From Pyxidicoccus parkwaysis (GTDB taxonomy: Bacteria; Myxococcota; Myxococcia; Myxococcales; Myxococcaceae): DNA of 64,000 nt. The stretch is taken from positions 2,470,001-2,534,000 of the forward strand of contig NZ_CP071090.1 of the NCBI RefSeq assembly GCF_017301735.1, read 5' to 3'. Shown here piece by piece: positions 10,879 to 19,261 of the stretch. Within the stretch, counting starts at the first letter, position 1; each line of letters starts with the position of its first letter. Made by a program: the position numbers and the translations under genes. The notes beneath the pieces are model-generated. The model had not been told where the DNA came from, searched no databases, and saw only the letters and a program-made list of their open reading frames with translations.

Positions 10879-11847
10879 ATGGCCCAACCGCCTCCATCCC
10901 GACGCCAGACGCCGTTCCTCGTCGGCCTCGTGCTGATTCTCGCGGCGCTGCCGCTGGGGTGGTTCGTCTTCCTGCGCCAGCCGCCACCTGCACCACCGCC
11001 GCCACCGCCGCCGCCCGTCGTGACGGCCCCGGCCGCGAAGAAGCCGCTGGAGCTGGAGATTACCGAGGTGTCCGGCACCGTGGAGGTGCTGGGCGCGGAC
11101 GGCACGTGGCAGCTGGCGAAGGTGGGCACCGCGCTGCGCCAGAACGAGAAGGTCCGCACCGAGGACGGCTCGTACGCCATGCTCATCGGCGGCGAGGCGG
11201 TGGAAGTGCGCATGGACCCCGGCACCGAAATCTCCGTGGAGGCGCTGACGGAGTCGGTGTCCCGCATCCTCCTCGGCTCCGGTATGGCGACGGCCATCGT
11301 CCGTCCCGGCCAGCGCCACACCTTCGAGGTGAAGGCCGCCAACGCGGACGCGGTGGCCACCCTGGAGCAGGCCGGTGCCTTCACCATGAGCAACAACGGC
11401 AAGGGCACCGTGGCGGTGGGCACGCGCGAGGGCGAGGTGACGCTGCTCGGGCAGGGCAAGGTCGTCATCGTCCGCGCCGGCCAGCAGGCCGTCATCCGCC
11501 CCGGCCAGGCGCCCTCCGAGCCCGCGCCGGTGCCCAGCAGCCTCCTGCTCAAGGTGGACTGGCCGGCGGACCGCACGCGGCGCGAGCGCGAGCTCGTCGT
11601 GCGCGGACAGACGGACCCCGGCAGCCGCGTGGAAGTGGGTGGCGTCACCGTGACGCCCGACGCCCAGGGTCACTTCGAGCGCAAGGTGGTGCTGCGCGAG
11701 GGCCACAACACGGTGGATGTCCGCGCCGTTGGAGTGGGGCGTATTGAACAGAGGGACAAGCAGGACGTTGTTGTCGACACGACGCCGCCACCCCTGAAAA
11801 CCGATACGCAGGACATCTGGAATCAAGCAAACAACGATTCCCGGTAG
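10879..11847 (+). CDS. FecR-domain membrane-anchored protein with C-terminal Ig-like domain
   Basis: 322 residues. One N-terminal transmembrane segment (FLVGLVLILAALPLGWFVFL) and a poly-proline linker lead to a FecR-type domain: ITEVSGTVEVLGADGTW, VGTALRQNEKVRTEDGSYAM and AGQQAVIRPGQ. The C-terminal ~80 residues (VDWPADRTRRERELVVRGQT to VVLREGHNTVDVRA) resemble a glucodextranase-B/bacterial Ig-like domain often paired with FecR in myxobacteria. In classical systems FecR relays a periplasmic signal to an ECF sigma factor, but no sigma factor lies nearby. GAGG 7 bases before the ATG supports the start. It lies 38 bases after the histidine kinase gene, probably in the same unit. Confidence 0.85.
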   Translation: MAQPPPSRRQTPFLVGLVLILAALPLGWFVFLRQPPPAPPPPPPPPVVTAPAAKKPLELEITEVSGTVEVLGADGTWQLAKVGTALRQNEKVRTEDGSYAMLIGGEAVEVRMDPGTEISVEALTESVSRILLGSGMATAIVRPGQRHTFEVKAANADAVATLEQAGAFTMSNNGKGTVAVGTREGEVTLLGQGKVVIVRAGQQAVIRPGQAPSEPAPVPSSLLLKVDWPADRTRRERELVVRGQTDPGSRVEVGGVTVTPDAQGHFERKVVLREGHNTVDVRAVGVGRIEQRDKQDVVVDTTPPPLKTDTQDIWNQANNDSR

Positions 11848-11876
11848 AGGACCGTGCGGGCTGGCGGGCGATCGCC

Positions 11877-11906
11877 TTGACCCTCGGTGAGACGTCTCCC
11901 TAGACT
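11877..11906 (+). promoter_or_regulatory. Sigma-70-like promoter upstream of the riboswitch
   Basis: TTGACC (11877-11882) and TAGACT (11901-11906) are separated by 18 bases. Transcription would begin near 11913, a few bases before the folded riboswitch core. The position relative to the aptamer is the strongest support. Alternative promoters further upstream are possible. Confidence 0.5.
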
Positions 11907-11925
11907 CCCGGTCAGTCGATCCTGT

Positions 11926-12025
11926 TCAAGGGCAATCCTGGGCGAAAGCCCAGGTGCGCAAAGCCGCGGGGCCTGAAGTACGGCCGGCCGTGACCGCCGT
12001 GGGAGCCAGTACCGGATTTGCCGGG
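11926..12025 (+). ncRNA. Class I cyclic-di-GMP riboswitch (GEMM-I)
   Basis: The leader holds the diagnostic GEMM-I elements in order. The 5' P1 strand is GGGCAATCC (11930-11938). The P2 hairpin CTGGGC-GAAA-GCCCAG (11938-11953) has the GAAA tetraloop. The conserved GTGCGCAAAGCC (11954-11965) follows, then GGGGCCTGAAG opening P3, and the 3' P1 strand GGATTTGCC (12014-12022) pairs back with one bulge. By alignment to the Vibrio Vc2 aptamer, the ligand-contact bases are present: G20 (11931), A47 (11960) and C92 (12021). G20 argues for c-di-GMP and against the cGAMP-binding variant. The aptamer ends ~45 bases before a GGGAGG ribosome site (12071), so translational control is plausible. No terminator hairpin is evident. 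Confidence 0.88.
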
Positions 12026-12085
12026 TCCACAGTGCCTTGTGCAGGCGTGGGTCGTCGTCTCGGTCTCTCCGGGAGGTCGTTTCCG

Positions 12086-13711
12086 ATGCTGCGGACACTG
12101 GCCCTGGTTTCCTCGCTGCTCCCCCTGCTCGCTCCCAGCCTCGCCCTGGCGCAGATGGAAGCGCGCACCGTCTCCGGCACGAAGAAGGTCGTCAACGACG
12201 GCCCCGGAGACCAGATGGACCCGCACGTCAGCGGCGCGCTCGTCGCGTACACGAGCGAGGTCCGCGGCACGAGCGAGATTCGCTACCACGATTTGGTGAC
12301 GGACTCGGACGTGGCCATCCCCAACAACGGCGCGTTCGACTTCGTGTCGGACGTGAGCGGCGACACGGTGGTGTTCACCCGCGTCGGCGCCTCCAGCGCC
12401 ATCTACACCTTCTCGGTGGGCACGGACGGGCCGCCGGTGGAATTGGCACCCGAAGAGGGCAGCAGCCGCCGCTCCGCGGTGATTGGTGGACGCACCGTGG
12501 CGTGGCAGGACTTCGGCTTCACCGGCAACACGCTGCAGCCGGAGATTGCCGCGTACGACTTGAACACGGGCACGCTCCGGCGGCTCACGAACGACGCCCT
12601 GCAGGACCGCTCGCCCGCGGTGGCGCCGGACGGCAAGACGGTGGTCTGGGCCAAGTGCGACGCGCAGGGCCTGGGTTGCGACATCTGGGAGGCGCGGTGG
12701 AACGGCACCGACTTCACCACGGACGCGCTCACCGGCACCGAGGGCGAGGAGTCCCAGCCGGACACCAACGGCGAGGTGGTGGTCTACGCCAGCACGCGCA
12801 CGGTGGATGGCGTGACGGACCGGGACATCTACTGGAAGCCGGTGGGCGGCGGGGCCGAGCAGCGGCTGGCGCTGCCGGGCACGGACGCCAACCCGAGCAT
12901 CAGCGGCTCGCTGGTGGCCTTCGAGCGCAAGGCGCCGGGCAAGAGCGACTTCGACATCGTGCTCTACGACTTGAAGACGCAGACGCTCTACCAGCTGACC
13001 AGCGGGACGGAGAACGAGAGCCTCAACGACCTGAGCATGAGCGCGGACGGCACGGTGCGCGTGGTGTGGACGGCGCCGGCCAACGGCGACTTCAACGTGC
13101 ACGCGTTCACCTTCAAGCTCGAGCTTCCGTGCCGGCCGATTGAAGAGGTGGACCGGCTCCCCATCGACGTCTGCGTCGCGCCGCTGGACTGGCCGCTGCT
13201 GACCACGCTGGAGCTGACGCGGACCACGGGCGCGTCCAACGGCTCCGAGCAGGCCTTCGCCGGCTCGGGCGTGGGCGTCATCTGCGTGGAGAATGGCTTC
13301 AACGGCACGCCGGCCACGTCCGGCTGGGTGTGGCTCAACGGGCACGAGAAGGTGACGCCCGACCAGTTCAACCCCGACGTGACGCTCATCGCCAAGGGCA
13401 TGGTGATGGCCACCGACGGCAACAACACGCTGACCTCGCTGATCTCCGGAAAACCTGGAAGCGCGTTCCGCGTCCGCGTCTATGGAATGCCGCCCGTCTG
13501 CGAGGCGGCGTCGGGCACGGTGTCAGCCATGACCTTTGACGCGGACGGCGCAGTGCGTGGCGAGGGGCCGATTCACAGCGGTTGCAGTGCGGGCGGTGGC
13601 TCGCTGGCGCTGGTGGGGCTGATGCTGACGGCGGTGTGGCTGATGGGGCCCCGCCGCGTGTTGGTGGTGGCGCGACGGAAGGAACTTCGGCGCGGAGGCC
13701 GCGCCCTGTAG
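12086..13711 (+). CDS. Secreted TolB-like beta-propeller protein with MYXO-CTERM-like tail
   Basis: First gene under the riboswitch. ATG 12086 has GGGAGG 9 bases upstream and gives a signal peptide (MLRTLALVSSLLPLLAPSLA). Residues ~45-350 are PD40/TolB-type propeller blades: DQMDPHVSGALVAYTSE, TVAWQDFGF, RSPAVAPDGKTVVWAKCD, GEESQPDTNGEVVVYAST and NPSISGSLVAFERK. A Cys-containing domain follows (ENGFNG, GWVWLNGHEK). The C-terminus has SGCSAGGG, a hydrophobic stretch (LALVGLMLTAVWLM) and an Arg-rich end, resembling the MYXO-CTERM sorting tail that directs proteins to the myxobacterial surface. Inference: a surface-exposed scaffold made in response to c-di-GMP. Confidence 0.85.
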   Translation: MLRTLALVSSLLPLLAPSLALAQMEARTVSGTKKVVNDGPGDQMDPHVSGALVAYTSEVRGTSEIRYHDLVTDSDVAIPNNGAFDFVSDVSGDTVVFTRVGASSAIYTFSVGTDGPPVELAPEEGSSRRSAVIGGRTVAWQDFGFTGNTLQPEIAAYDLNTGTLRRLTNDALQDRSPAVAPDGKTVVWAKCDAQGLGCDIWEARWNGTDFTTDALTGTEGEESQPDTNGEVVVYASTRTVDGVTDRDIYWKPVGGGAEQRLALPGTDANPSISGSLVAFERKAPGKSDFDIVLYDLKTQTLYQLTSGTENESLNDLSMSADGTVRVVWTAPANGDFNVHAFTFKLELPCRPIEEVDRLPIDVCVAPLDWPLLTTLELTRTTGASNGSEQAFAGSGVGVICVENGFNGTPATSGWVWLNGHEKVTPDQFNPDVTLIAKGMVMATDGNNTLTSLISGKPGSAFRVRVYGMPPVCEAASGTVSAMTFDADGAVRGEGPIHSGCSAGGGSLALVGLMLTAVWLMGPRRVLVVARRKELRRGGRAL

Positions 13712-13723
13712 AGTGGGAGCTGC

Positions 13724-15652
13724 CTGAACCGGTTCCTCCACTCAGCACTGTTGGTGCTCCTGTGCGCCCCGGCCTGGGCGGACACGCTCGAGATACTCGG
13801 GCCCGCGTCCGCCGTGGCACCGGATGGCTTTGCCTTGGCGGTGGTGCGCAAGGACGCGTCGGGCGCGCCGGTGCCGGTGAGCGTGCCGGCGATGGTGGCC
13901 GAGGGCGCGGAATTGCGCGACGGCCCGGAAGAGCCTCCGCTGCGCACCTTCGTGGTGGTGCCTCGCCCGGGCGCGCGTGACGTGGTGGTGCGCGCACGGG
14001 TGGACGGGCTGGAGGCGCAGGCGCGCTACGTCGTGGGGCCGCCGGCGACGGAGGTGCGGCTGGCGCTGGAGCCGCCCGCGCCGGTGAAGGGGAAGGACAA
14101 GGAGGCGGTGCTCACGGTGCGCATGCAGCGCCCGGATGGCTCCGTGGATGACAGCGGTGCGCCTCCGGTGGTGCGCGCGAGCATCGGCCGGGTGGAGGGA
14201 CTGGAGCGGACGGGGCCGGGCACGTACCGCGCCCGCTACGTGCTGCCGGACACGCGCTACCCGGAGGTGGCCATCCTGGTGGCGTTCTCCGCGTGGCCGC
14301 ATCCGCAGTCCATCCAGGGTGCGTATGGGCGCGTGCTGGTGCCGCTCGCGGCGTCGGTGACGCTGCCGGGCACGACGGAGCCGGACGCGCAGATTTCCAT
14401 CGACATCGCGGGCACGTCCTTCGGCCCGGTGGCGGCGGGGCCGGACGGGCGCTTCCGCCTGCCCATCATCGTCCCGCCGGGGCACCGCATGGGCCAGGGC
14501 CGCGTGGTGGACCGCGTGGGCAACGTGCGGCGCATGCCCATCGACCTGATGCTGCCTCCCACCGATGGGCTGGCGTGCGTGCTCCAGCCTCAGCGGCTGC
14601 CGGCGGATGGGACGTCTCGGGCGCGGCTGGTGTGCGCGACGAGCGACCCGCTCGGCAAGCCGGTGGAGGACGCGCACGTGACGGCGCAGGCGCGGCACGG
14701 GACTTTGACGGGCCCGGTACGCGGGGAAGGTGGCCTGCTGGAGTGGCGCTACACCGCCCCCCGCGCGCTGGCCGAGGACGAGCGCATCACCGCCGCCTGG
14801 CCGCAGCGCGGCGCGGGCTCGCGTGAGGAAATTGCGTTGCAGCTGGTGCAGGGGCCGGTGGCGGAGGTGGGGATGTCCGTGGCCGAGGCGCTGGTCCACC
14901 ATGGCTCGCGGACGGACGTGCGGGTGACGGTGCGCGACGCGTTCGGCCGGCCCCGGCCCGGAGCGGTGGTGGAGCCCCGGGCTCCGGTGGGGAGCTTCTC
15001 TCCGCCGGTGGAGTCTCCGCCGGGGACATTCACCAGCACGTGGACGCCACCTCCCACTGGGGACGCGGAGGACGTGGCGGTGGGCGCACGCGCCTGGGGA
15101 CCTGCTGGTACCGAGCCCGCGCGCATCACCGTGTGGAAGGAGGGTGGGGCGCTCTACGCGGGCGTCTCGGACCTGGCGGGCCTGCCCGTGCCGTCGCAGC
15201 CGCTGCGCGTGGATGGGCAGGAGGTGCGGACGGGCGAGGATGGCACGGTGCGGTTGGGGCCGCCGAAGCCGGGCACATTGCAGGTGACGCATGGGGTATG
15301 GCCGGGGCTGGCGCGGACGGTGTACGTGCTCGGCGAGGGTGGGCTGGTGTTCCCGGTGGACGGACCGCTGGTGCCGCCCGCGGTGTCGCAGGTCGTGAAG
15401 CTGGCGCCGGAAGTCCCCGTGAATGTGAGGCTGAAGGTGGAGGGCAGCCGCGTGACGTACTGGGTGGAGGACGCGCGCGGGCAGGTGCTGGAGGGGCGCA
15501 AGGTGTACGTGGCGCTGTCCGGCGGCGAGCGCGTGGATGAGCAGGTCCACGATGGGCGCACGTCCTTCACCGTGCGGGCTCCGGGACCGGTGGGCGTCTC
15601 CGTGGCGGACGTGAGCACGGGCGTGACAGCGCTGGCCGAGGTGCGGCCATGA
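13724..15652 (+). CDS. Exported Ig-like-repeat protein (probable CTG start)
   Basis: A 642-residue exported protein made of Ig-like beta-sandwich repeats, e.g. TEVRLALEPPAPVKGKDKEA, SVTLPGTTEPDAQISIDIAG, RLPADGTSRARLVCATSD and RTDVRVTVRDAFGRPRPGA. Conventional starts (TTG 13751, GTG 13754) leave a truncated signal peptide. A CTG at 13724, 4 bases after GGGAG and just after an in-frame stop (13709), gives a complete one (NRFLHSALLVLLCAPAWA-D), so I place the start there. No anchor or CTERM tail is present, so it may be periplasmic or bound to the next gene's product. It is 12 bases after the propeller gene and overlaps the barrel gene by ATGA. Confidence 0.75.
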   Translation: MNRFLHSALLVLLCAPAWADTLEILGPASAVAPDGFALAVVRKDASGAPVPVSVPAMVAEGAELRDGPEEPPLRTFVVVPRPGARDVVVRARVDGLEAQARYVVGPPATEVRLALEPPAPVKGKDKEAVLTVRMQRPDGSVDDSGAPPVVRASIGRVEGLERTGPGTYRARYVLPDTRYPEVAILVAFSAWPHPQSIQGAYGRVLVPLAASVTLPGTTEPDAQISIDIAGTSFGPVAAGPDGRFRLPIIVPPGHRMGQGRVVDRVGNVRRMPIDLMLPPTDGLACVLQPQRLPADGTSRARLVCATSDPLGKPVEDAHVTAQARHGTLTGPVRGEGGLLEWRYTAPRALAEDERITAAWPQRGAGSREEIALQLVQGPVAEVGMSVAEALVHHGSRTDVRVTVRDAFGRPRPGAVVEPRAPVGSFSPPVESPPGTFTSTWTPPPTGDAEDVAVGARAWGPAGTEPARITVWKEGGALYAGVSDLAGLPVPSQPLRVDGQEVRTGEDGTVRLGPPKPGTLQVTHGVWPGLARTVYVLGEGGLVFPVDGPLVPPAVSQVVKLAPEVPVNVRLKVEGSRVTYWVEDARGQVLEGRKVYVALSGGERVDEQVHDGRTSFTVRAPGPVGVSVADVSTGVTALAEVRP

Positions 15653-18600
15653 GGCGCGGGGCACTGCTGCTCACGACCGCGCTGCTCGTGCCCTTCGTGT
15701 CGGCGGCGCAGACGCTGGTGTCCGATACGGCGTCGCTGGCGTCCACCATCGCCGGGCGCGTCTGCCGCGACGTGAATGGCGACGGCCTCTGCGGCGCGGA
15801 CGAGCCGGGACTGGCGGACGTGCGGCTCGTGCTGACCACCGGCCGCGAGGTGCGCACGGACGCTCACGGCCGCTACCACGTCGAAGGTGTGGACTCGCGC
15901 ATGCCGGACGCGACGGGCGGGCTGCACCTGCGCCCGGGCCGTCAGCGCCTCAAGGTGGACCCGCGCTCGCTGCCGGCCGCGAGCCAGGTGAGTCCCGACG
16001 CCGCCACGGTGGAGGTGCCGTGGGGCGCCGTCGTCCTCCAGGACTTCGCGGTGCGCAGCGTGGCCACGCAGGCGGCGCCGCTGGCGCTCTCGTACGAAGC
16101 CTCGCCTCCGGTGGCGGAGCTCGTGGCGGGCGAAGGCGCCGTGCGCTTCCGTGTGGCCGGCAATGCGGCACCGGGAGACCGCGTCACCGTCTCGGGCCTC
16201 GCGGCGGAGGTAGATGCTCGCGGCGCGTGGAGCGCGCTCGTCCCGCTGGTGGTGGGCGCGAACACGCTCGCGATTACAGCCACCGCTCCGGACGGCGCGG
16301 TGCGCCTCTTCCGCCAGCGCGTGGACGTGGTGCGCCGGGGTGACGGCTGGCTGGTGGCGCCGCGTCCGATGGAGCCCGCGGGCTCGCTCCAGCTTCCCGC
16401 CGGGCGCGACGAGCAGGTGGCCAGCGGCACCACCCGTCTGCGCGTGACGGCCCCGGAAGGCACGCGCGTGCGCACGCCCAAAGGCGAGACGGTGGTGGGG
16501 CCGCAGGGCAGCGCGGAAGTACCGGTCGCCCTGGAGCCGGGTCACAACGCGGTGCCGGTGCACCTGGAGGTGCCGGGCCAGCCGCCGCGCGACGAGACGC
16601 TGGAGATTGCCGCCGCCGCGAGGCCCTTCGCCGTGGGACTCCTGGACGTGGAGGCCACCTGGGCGCCCTCGGGTGGCGATGTGCAGTTGCGAGGCCGCGG
16701 CTCCGCCCACGCCGAGCTTCGCCTGTCCGACGTGGAGCTCGTCGGCGAGCTCGACCTGCGCGACACCGACATCCGCACGCTGCGCGGCGCGGACCTGCCG
16801 GACTGGTTCCGCGCGCGCCTGCCCGAGCGCTTCGAGCGCGTGCCGGACATCGACCTCACCCCGGCCGAGTGGGGCGACGACTCGGTGTCGCTCACGCCAA
16901 ATGCCCCAGAAGGGCGCCTGCGGCTGGAGGCGCGGCACGCGGACTACGGCCGCGCCGGCCTGGGCTCGTACCGCGCCCTGATTCAGGACCGCGAGGTGGG
17001 CCGCTACCACCGGCCCCTCTTCGGCCCCTACGCGGAGCTGACGACGAAGTCACAGCCGGACTCGACGGCGCGAGCGGGCGTGGACGTCTTCGGCGGAAGC
17101 CTCACCGACCCGAGCCGCATGCTCACGGCGGTGCCCGCGCACGAGGAACTGCGCGCCACCGGCGGCAGCCTCTACTACCTCGGAGCGGTGTCCATCTCCG
17201 AGGGCTCCGAGCTGGTGCGCCTGGAGATTCGCGACGGCGTCACGGGCCTGCCGCTGGCGGAGCGCCACCTGGTGCGCGGGCGCGACTACGAAATCGACTA
17301 CTTCTCCGGCCGCATCCTCCTGGCCCGGCCGCTGTCCTTCATCGCGGGCGACTCCTGGCTGCGCACGGGCTCGCCCACCGAGGCGCCCGAGCCGGTGCTG
17401 GTGGTGGACTACGCGGCGCTGCGCACGGCGGACGCCAACGACTCGGCCGGCGCGGAGCTCTGGGGCGAGTGGCACGGCGCACGTCTCGGGCTCGGGGCGG
17501 TGCGCGAGGGACGCGAGGGCAAGCCCTACACGCTCTACACCGGCAGCGCGCGGGCGGCCCTGGGCGCCTACTCGCTGACGGCGGAGGTGGCCTCCAGTCG
17601 AGGCACCGCGGTGGAGTCCAGCCTCTTCGGCCTCTCGGACGACGGCGGCCTCAGCTTCCTCCGCCCGGCGGAGGGGCTCGGCACGGAGGGCGAGGCGCTG
17701 GGGCTGCGCGTGCGAGGCCCGGCGGTGGGTGGCGGCTCCGTGGATGCGGCCTTCCGCCTGCGCGCGAAGGGCTTCTCCGACGGCGCGCATACCGAAGCGG
17801 CCTTGTTCCGGCAGACGTCGCTGCGCGTGCGCCAGCCGGTGGGCCGCCGGGTGAGCGTGACGCTGCTCGCGGACGAGCGCCGCTCGGCCGACCCTCGCGA
17901 GCCCTTCGTGGACTCGCCCTTCACCGCGCGGACGGTGGGCGCGGGCGTGGGCTACGAGGAGGCACTGTGGAGCGCGCGGCTGGAAGTGCGTGACTCGCGA
18001 CTGGGCGCGGCGGAGGTGGTGGGGGAGGGGCCAGCCCTCTTCGGTGGCCGCACCTCGGCGGGCGTGGCGGGCACCTGGCGTCCCTTCACGGGCGTGGAGC
18101 TGAGCGCGGCGCACCGGCAGATGCTCACGCTGCACGGCGAGGGGCCGGGCCGCTTCGACGACACCTTCACCTCGGCGGGCGTCGAGCTGGATGTGGTGAA
18201 GGACACGCGCGTGGGCGTGCACGGCGGCTGGGGCCCGGAGCTGGGCCCGCGCGCGTGGGCCGACGTGGAGTCGCGCAGCGGGCAGGACGTGTACTACGGC
18301 GGCTACTCGGTGGACGTGGACGGGCCGGACTTCGGCGCGGGCCGCACGCTGACGGGTGCCCGCACCGAGCTGCCGGACACCGGCACCGCGCTCTTCGTCG
18401 AGGACGTGGGCGCGCACGACACCAACGCCGTGCGGCTGGCGCGCGCGGTGGGGCTCCAGCAGCAGCTGACGGGCGGCTTCAGCGTGGGCGCGCGGTACGA
18501 GCGCGGCGTGCGCAGCCTGCTCGACGTGGATGCGCCGTTGGACCGCGACGCGGCCGGCGTCTTCGCCGAGCTCGTGCGGGAGCGCGTGCGCCTGGAGGGC

Positions 18601-19251
18601 CGGGTGGAGCTGCGGCACGAGGAAGGAATCCCCGAGCGCGGCTCCCGCACGCCGGTGGACCGCTTGCAGACAGTGGTGGCGCTCGCCGCGCAGGCGGAGC
18701 TGCGCGAGGACGTGACGGCTTCCGGCCGCGTGGACTTCGCCCGCACCGAGAACCTGGACGCGCTGGAGTCGAGGCTGGTGGAGGGCTACGCGGCGGTGGC
18801 CTGGCGCCCCGGCCCGTGGCTGGTGGTGGCCCGCTATGGCCTCACTCGCGAGCTGCTGCCCGGAGCCCGCGCCGCATTCGGTGAAAGGGCACTGCAAATT
18901 TTCTCGCTGCTGCCGGCCGTGCGGGTGGGAGACCGATTCTCTGTCGCGGCGGGCCTGCACGCGGGGCGTTCCAGTCTCATGCACTCTGTGCGCTGGGTGT
19001 GGACGGGCACGGTGCGTCCGGCGGTGCGTGTGGTGGGCGGACTGGAAATAGCGGCCGAGCTTGCCCGACGCACGGCGTCCCTCGACGGTGAGCGGCTGAC
19101 GGCCGTGAGGGCGGAGGTGGCATACCGCGTGGATGAGCGGCTGCGTCTCGCCGCCGGGTACACATTCCTGGGCTTCAGCGGTTTGGGGCTGACGGCTGAC
19201 TCGTCGGAGAATCAGGACCGGCTCTACCTGCGAGCCGAAGTGGCCTACTAG
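15649..19251 (+). CDS. Giant outer-membrane beta-barrel protein with SdrD-B/CarboxypepD-like N-terminus
   Basis: 1200 residues with signal peptide MRRGALLLTTALLVPFVSAA. Residues ~35-110 form an SdrD-B/CNA-B-like domain (RDVNGDGLCGADEPGLADVR, TDAHGRYHVEGV). Ig-like segments follow to ~360. A plug-like motif (LVRGRDYEIDYFSGRILLA, ~545-563) of a kind I associate with very large outer-membrane barrels comes next, then ~600 residues of alternating strands ending in LYLRAEVAY with a terminal aromatic. I infer an outer-membrane channel or assembly platform. It overlaps the Ig-like gene (ATGA) and precedes the MYXO-CTERM gene by 10 bases; the GAGGTG ribosome site lies inside the upstream gene. Confidence 0.82.
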   Translation: MRRGALLLTTALLVPFVSAAQTLVSDTASLASTIAGRVCRDVNGDGLCGADEPGLADVRLVLTTGREVRTDAHGRYHVEGVDSRMPDATGGLHLRPGRQRLKVDPRSLPAASQVSPDAATVEVPWGAVVLQDFAVRSVATQAAPLALSYEASPPVAELVAGEGAVRFRVAGNAAPGDRVTVSGLAAEVDARGAWSALVPLVVGANTLAITATAPDGAVRLFRQRVDVVRRGDGWLVAPRPMEPAGSLQLPAGRDEQVASGTTRLRVTAPEGTRVRTPKGETVVGPQGSAEVPVALEPGHNAVPVHLEVPGQPPRDETLEIAAAARPFAVGLLDVEATWAPSGGDVQLRGRGSAHAELRLSDVELVGELDLRDTDIRTLRGADLPDWFRARLPERFERVPDIDLTPAEWGDDSVSLTPNAPEGRLRLEARHADYGRAGLGSYRALIQDREVGRYHRPLFGPYAELTTKSQPDSTARAGVDVFGGSLTDPSRMLTAVPAHEELRATGGSLYYLGAVSISEGSELVRLEIRDGVTGLPLAERHLVRGRDYEIDYFSGRILLARPLSFIAGDSWLRTGSPTEAPEPVLVVDYAALRTADANDSAGAELWGEWHGARLGLGAVREGREGKPYTLYTGSARAALGAYSLTAEVASSRGTAVESSLFGLSDDGGLSFLRPAEGLGTEGEALGLRVRGPAVGGGSVDAAFRLRAKGFSDGAHTEAALFRQTSLRVRQPVGRRVSVTLLADERRSADPREPFVDSPFTARTVGAGVGYEEALWSARLEVRDSRLGAAEVVGEGPALFGGRTSAGVAGTWRPFTGVELSAAHRQMLTLHGEGPGRFDDTFTSAGVELDVVKDTRVGVHGGWGPELGPRAWADVESRSGQDVYYGGYSVDVDGPDFGAGRTLTGARTELPDTGTALFVEDVGAHDTNAVRLARAVGLQQQLTGGFSVGARYERGVRSLLDVDAPLDRDAAGVFAELVRERVRLEGRVELRHEEGIPERGSRTPVDRLQTVVALAAQAELREDVTASGRVDFARTENLDALESRLVEGYAAVAWRPGPWLVVARYGLTRELLPGARAAFGERALQIFSLLPAVRVGDRFSVAAGLHAGRSSLMHSVRWVWTGTVRPAVRVVGGLEIAAELARRTASLDGERLTAVRAEVAYRVDERLRLAAGYTFLGFSGLGLTADSSENQDRLYLRAEVAY

Positions 19252-19261
19252 GAGCCCGCCC

